The position numbers and the translations under genes were made by a program. A stretch of DNA of 7,307 nt from Sphingomonadales bacterium UBA7473 (lineage in GTDB: Bacteria; Pseudomonadota; Alphaproteobacteria; Sphingomonadales; Sphingomonadaceae), in NCBI GenBank assembly GCA_002478575.1, contig DLOX01000147.1, positions 1 to 7,307 of the forward strand. The letters run 5' to 3'. Every line of letters starts with the position of its first letter. Positions within the stretch are counted from its first letter, which is position 1. The notes under the pieces are model-generated. The model was not told where the DNA came from, did no database searches, and saw only the letters and a list, made by a program, of their open reading frames with translations. Of this stretch, positions 5,371 to 7,307 are shown piece by piece.

Positions 5371-7065
5371 ATCAGTCTCTCCAAGCGGTGGAAGCGCGAC
5401 GAACCCATCGCGCATCACTTGGGGAAGCGCCCAAATGAAGCGATGCGGCACGCCGCGTTTGGTGGCGCGGCTCGCTGCGTCATCAATCAAGCGCCATTGC
5501 GGATGGTCTTCCGGGTTCAAAACGAAGCCCGCGAGATAATGTTGCTCGGCGATTGGGTATCCCAGCCGCTCGGTCGCGGCCTCAACCCCCTGGATCGATG
5601 CGCCGACATTGCCTGCCGTCACCCAGTCATAATCCTCCAGCTGCAACACATCAAAGGCAGGTGAGGCCCAGCCCAGCGGCACATTGGCGCGTTTTAGGTC
5701 AGGCGCAGCCTCATCCAGCACGGTCGGCAAGAAAATCAGGATCAGGCTTTCGCAGCCTGGATGGTCTTGCCGCACCGAAGCCACCAAAGCCGCCGTGGAT
5801 GCCGCAAGCAAAGCGCCCGCTGATTCCAGCAAAGCCTTTTGCGATGAAGTCAAATTGGTCGAGCGAACTGTTGGGATCGAAACCGGATTGCCGCCAAAGG
5901 CAGTCTTTGCGGCGTTATCATAAAGGCAGGGCCGCCCATCCGGCAGGATCCACCACCAAGGCTCTCCCACCTGAAAGCGCGGCGCGTGCCCGGCGGTTAC
6001 TGCGATCTGCACAAAGGCGCGGGCAACGCTTTGGAGATAGGCCATGGCCCCCGCATGGGCAGGCGACAGCAAAGTCGATGGCGGCACCCAACCGGTGAGC
6101 GCAGGATCGCCATTTTCGGCGCGTTGCTTCCAATCATCCCAGCAATGGGCATTGAACAATTCATAGCTGAGCGAAATGATCAGACTGTAACCCAGCGCCT
6201 TGGCGCGGTTTGCGAAATCCGCGTGCCACTTAGCACATGGGGTGTTGAGTGCTCCGCCTGCGCTGCTGACGTAAAACTCGTTTCCTAGAGCTGCGAGCCG
6301 GAAATAATGGCTCATCCCCACATAGTGGAGGATCGAGCCGCGATAGCCCAGCCGGTGCGCCTGATGGAGCAAGCGTTCCGGCGTCAGGTTATAATTATCA
6401 TCATAGCCATTGGCGATTTCCAGATCATGGGGTGGGACAATGACATCGCCGATCGCAAGCACCGAGCCAGAGCCCGTGCAGCGGATTGCGCTCAGTTCTG
6501 CCCAAGCTTCAATCGGGGCAACGAGTGGCGCACCGACTTTTTGATATCCCGGAGGCACAAGCGAGATGAAAACGCGGTCAATGTCCCCCGCCCAGACAGG
6601 ATCGGATTCTGCAGGCAGCAGAAAGCCACCCTCCAGGGCCGAGAAATTGAGCGTAATGAGAGCGTCTGTCGCGGAGCCTTGGGCATAGTTCCACAGACGC
6701 ACAAACCAGCTCTTGGGATTGCCTGCCGCATCTCGTCCTTCGATGGTCAGGGTCGGACCATTGATGCCATCCATCGGGATTAGGCCCGATGATTGCCATC
6801 GGAAAGACAAGGTGCAGTTCTGAAAATCCCGCGCCGTTTCATAGGCGAGCAAGGGATGATCAAATCTATCCTCCGCGTCCCAGATCAGCCCTGCCAAATC
6901 GTCGCTGCGATAGAAAACAGCATCAACGCGCAAGGCATCATGGGCCGTCGTCACGACGCTTGCCATCATCGGACGCGGGAAATTGACCGTCCAATAGCGG
7001 GGATCAAAGCGGGTGAGCACGCCTTGGGTTTGGGCGTCTTCGTGCTTCGCGAGCCAATAAGCCAT
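4744..7065 (-). CDS. Distal-tail protein: N-terminal TIM-barrel-like extension fused to DUF2460 (RcGTA g12-like)
   Basis: The 773-residue protein ends in a complete DUF2460/TIGR02217 domain at about 566-773, opening MNPFDDVLFPLALG, then AFSTAIVTTASGHEQRNANW, YDVGTGLRSEADL and LLAFFRARRGPAKAFRFRDP. In RcGTA this family forms the distal tail ring and is only about 210 residues. Here some 565 residues precede it. About 1-200 are beta-rich with many aromatic residues, perhaps a jelly-roll or carbohydrate-binding fold. About 205-560 read as a TIM barrel of glycoside-hydrolase type: YRGSILHYVG (241-250), ALGYSLIISLSYEL (290-303), FQVGEPWWW (364-372), SLILIFLPT (440-448), AFDVLQLEDYD (470-480) and HRFIWALPQ (541-549) are strand-like in the right order. 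Glu368 and Glu477 are possible catalytic acids. The ATG at 7063-7065 lies 2 nt after the tape-measure stop with GGGAGGG 6 nt upstream, so the long start is well supported. The DUF2460 call is firm; the barrel rests on motif reading and its enzyme activity is untested. Confidence 0.88.
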   Translation of the reverse strand: MAYWLAKHEDAQTQGVLTRFDPRYWTVNFPRPMMASVVTTAHDALRVDAVFYRSDDLAGLIWDAEDRFDHPLLAYETARDFQNCTLSFRWQSSGLIPMDGINGPTLTIEGRDAAGNPKSWFVRLWNYAQGSATDALITLNFSALEGGFLLPAESDPVWAGDIDRVFISLVPPGYQKVGAPLVAPIEAWAELSAIRCTGSGSVLAIGDVIVPPHDLEIANGYDDNYNLTPERLLHQAHRLGYRGSILHYVGMSHYFRLAALGNEFYVSSAGGALNTPCAKWHADFANRAKALGYSLIISLSYELFNAHCWDDWKQRAENGDPALTGWVPPSTLLSPAHAGAMAYLQSVARAFVQIAVTAGHAPRFQVGEPWWWILPDGRPCLYDNAAKTAFGGNPVSIPTVRSTNLTSSQKALLESAGALLAASTAALVASVRQDHPGCESLILIFLPTVLDEAAPDLKRANVPLGWASPAFDVLQLEDYDWVTAGNVGASIQGVEAATERLGYPIAEQHYLAGFVLNPEDHPQWRLIDDAASRATKRGVPHRFIWALPQVMRDGFVALPPLGETDMNPFDDVLFPLALGKEARITPAFSTAIVTTASGHEQRNANWASARLSYDVGTGLRSEADLRSLLAFFRARRGPAKAFRFRDPLDHSSRDDGEVPTANDQRIGTGDGLNTAFHLMKTYGSGAEAEVRLISRPVAGSVLVAVDGVSQASGWTLDGSTIRFTAAPAPGKPISAGFLFDVPVRFAEDSLDIDSSTFAAGLVPSVPLIEVREG
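4748..4754 (-). promoter_or_regulatory. Ribosome-binding site of the hub gene inside the DUF2460 gene
   Basis: GGGAGGG on the minus strand lies 7 nt before ATG 4738-4740. It is encoded by the final Arg-Glu-Gly codons of the DUF2460 gene, so the two genes are translationally linked. It fixes the hub start. Confidence 0.65.
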
Positions 7066-7067
7066 GC

Positions 7068-7307
7068 TTAGCCCTCCCTTTGCAGTTGCTGACGAATGGC
7101 GCGTGCGACTTGCCGCGATGATCGGGCCAGCATGTCAGGCGCGCTGTTGGCGGGGGCATTGATGGTGATCGCGATCCGCATATCGCGAGCCTGGGCAGCG
7201 GCGCTGACTGGAGCAACGCTTCCGCTCGACGTTGGCACAAAAACCTCCGGCCCACGTTCGCCGACCAAGAAGGCCCTGCCTGGTGAAACAGGTCCGCCAG
7301 TGGCTCG
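7068..7307 (-). CDS. Tail tape-measure protein, C-terminal fragment (RcGTA g11-like)
   Basis: The last 79 codons are visible; the start lies beyond the right edge. The frame is open across the edge, and the sequence before LVGERGPEVFVP reads GGPVSPGRAF, so a TTG at 7266-7268 is an ordinary Leu codon, not a start. The GGPVxPGRAFLVGERGPEVFVP wording followed by a Ser/Gly run is the conserved C-terminal tag of many tape-measure proteins, including short GTA-type ones. The rest (RIAITINAPANSAPDMLARSS, then QVARAIRQQLQREG) holds a beta strand and an amphipathic helix common at these C-termini. The product spans the tail lumen and sets tail length. The final codons (AGG GAG GGC TAA) also hold the ribosome-binding site of the next gene. 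Total length cannot be judged here. Confidence 0.88.
   Translation of the reverse strand, partial: RATGGPVSPGRAFLVGERGPEVFVPTSSGSVAPVSAAAQARDMRIAITINAPANSAPDMLARSSRQVARAIRQQLQREG
7072..7078 (-). promoter_or_regulatory. Ribosome-binding site of the DUF2460 gene inside the tape-measure gene
   Basis: GGGAGGG on the minus strand lies 6 nt before ATG 7063-7065 and overlaps the last sense codons of the tape-measure gene. It shows that the long 773-residue form is a real translation product and not an over-extended frame. Confidence 0.65.

Noticed and set aside
5553..6098. A 181-codon plus-strand open frame rich in Pro, Arg and Ser
   Set aside because: It lies antisense to the TIM-barrel region of the DUF2460 gene. 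Its composition is what a reverse frame of GC-rich coding DNA gives, and no ribosome-binding site or family motif is visible.
6307..6783. A 158-codon plus-strand open frame
   Set aside because: It is antisense to the N-terminal half of the DUF2460 gene, contains an unlikely IIIIIAIG run from reversed codons, and shows no recognisable domain.
1..7307. Defence system, CRISPR array, retron, tRNA, insertion sequence or attachment site
   Set aside because: No spaced direct repeats, cloverleaf-like sequence, transposase or reverse-transcriptase motif was seen, and the coding DNA is almost fully accounted for by the tail and envelope genes.

Overview
The window looks like a chromosomal piece of a sphingomonad-type alphaproteobacterium (Sphingomonas/Sphingopyxis/Sphingobium-like). 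Two things point there: an outer-membrane beta-barrel gene at the left edge with the signal peptide and barrel wording I know from sphingomonad OmpA-like proteins, and a tail module whose gene order matches the Rhodobacter capsulatus gene transfer agent (RcGTA). No database search was run, so the genus is an inference.

Layout: every supported gene is on the minus strand and reads right to left. From 7307 down to 867 runs a compact tail-tip operon: the C-terminal end of a tape-measure protein (7068-7307, cut by the window edge), a 773-residue DUF2460 distal-tail protein with a large N-terminal extension (4744-7065), a DUF2163 hub protein (3931-4740), an NlpC/P60-type peptidase (3567-3941), a 724-residue tail-tip 'megatron'-like protein (1380-3554) and a DUF2793 protein (867-1367). 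Gaps are 2, 3 and 12 nt, one junction overlaps by 11 nt, and the stop of the 724-residue gene lies 12 nt before the DUF2793 start. Several ribosome-binding sites lie inside the end of the preceding gene, so translation is probably coupled. A 150-nt intergenic stretch (717-866) holds inverted repeats and a candidate promoter for the last gene, the OmpA-like beta-barrel protein (1-716, cut by the window edge).

How the genes fit together: the tape measure sets tail length, the distal-tail ring and hub close the tail tube, the peptidase opens peptidoglycan, the megatron forms the tip and the DUF2793 protein is probably a fibre or receptor-binding part. The set equals RcGTA genes g11 to g15 in order, plus a DUF2793 gene. 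No integrase, repressor, att site, lysis gene or transposase is visible. The window therefore fits either a domesticated GTA-like cluster or the tail end of a prophage, and cannot separate the two.

The most unusual point is domain architecture. The DUF2460 protein carries about 565 extra N-terminal residues that read as a beta-rich domain plus a glycoside-hydrolase-like TIM barrel, while the megatron is about half the RcGTA length and seems to lack the TIM-barrel domain normally found there. At the fusion point lies an internal ATG with a well-spaced Shine-Dalgarno sequence, which could release a normal-sized 208-residue DUF2460 protein from the same gene.
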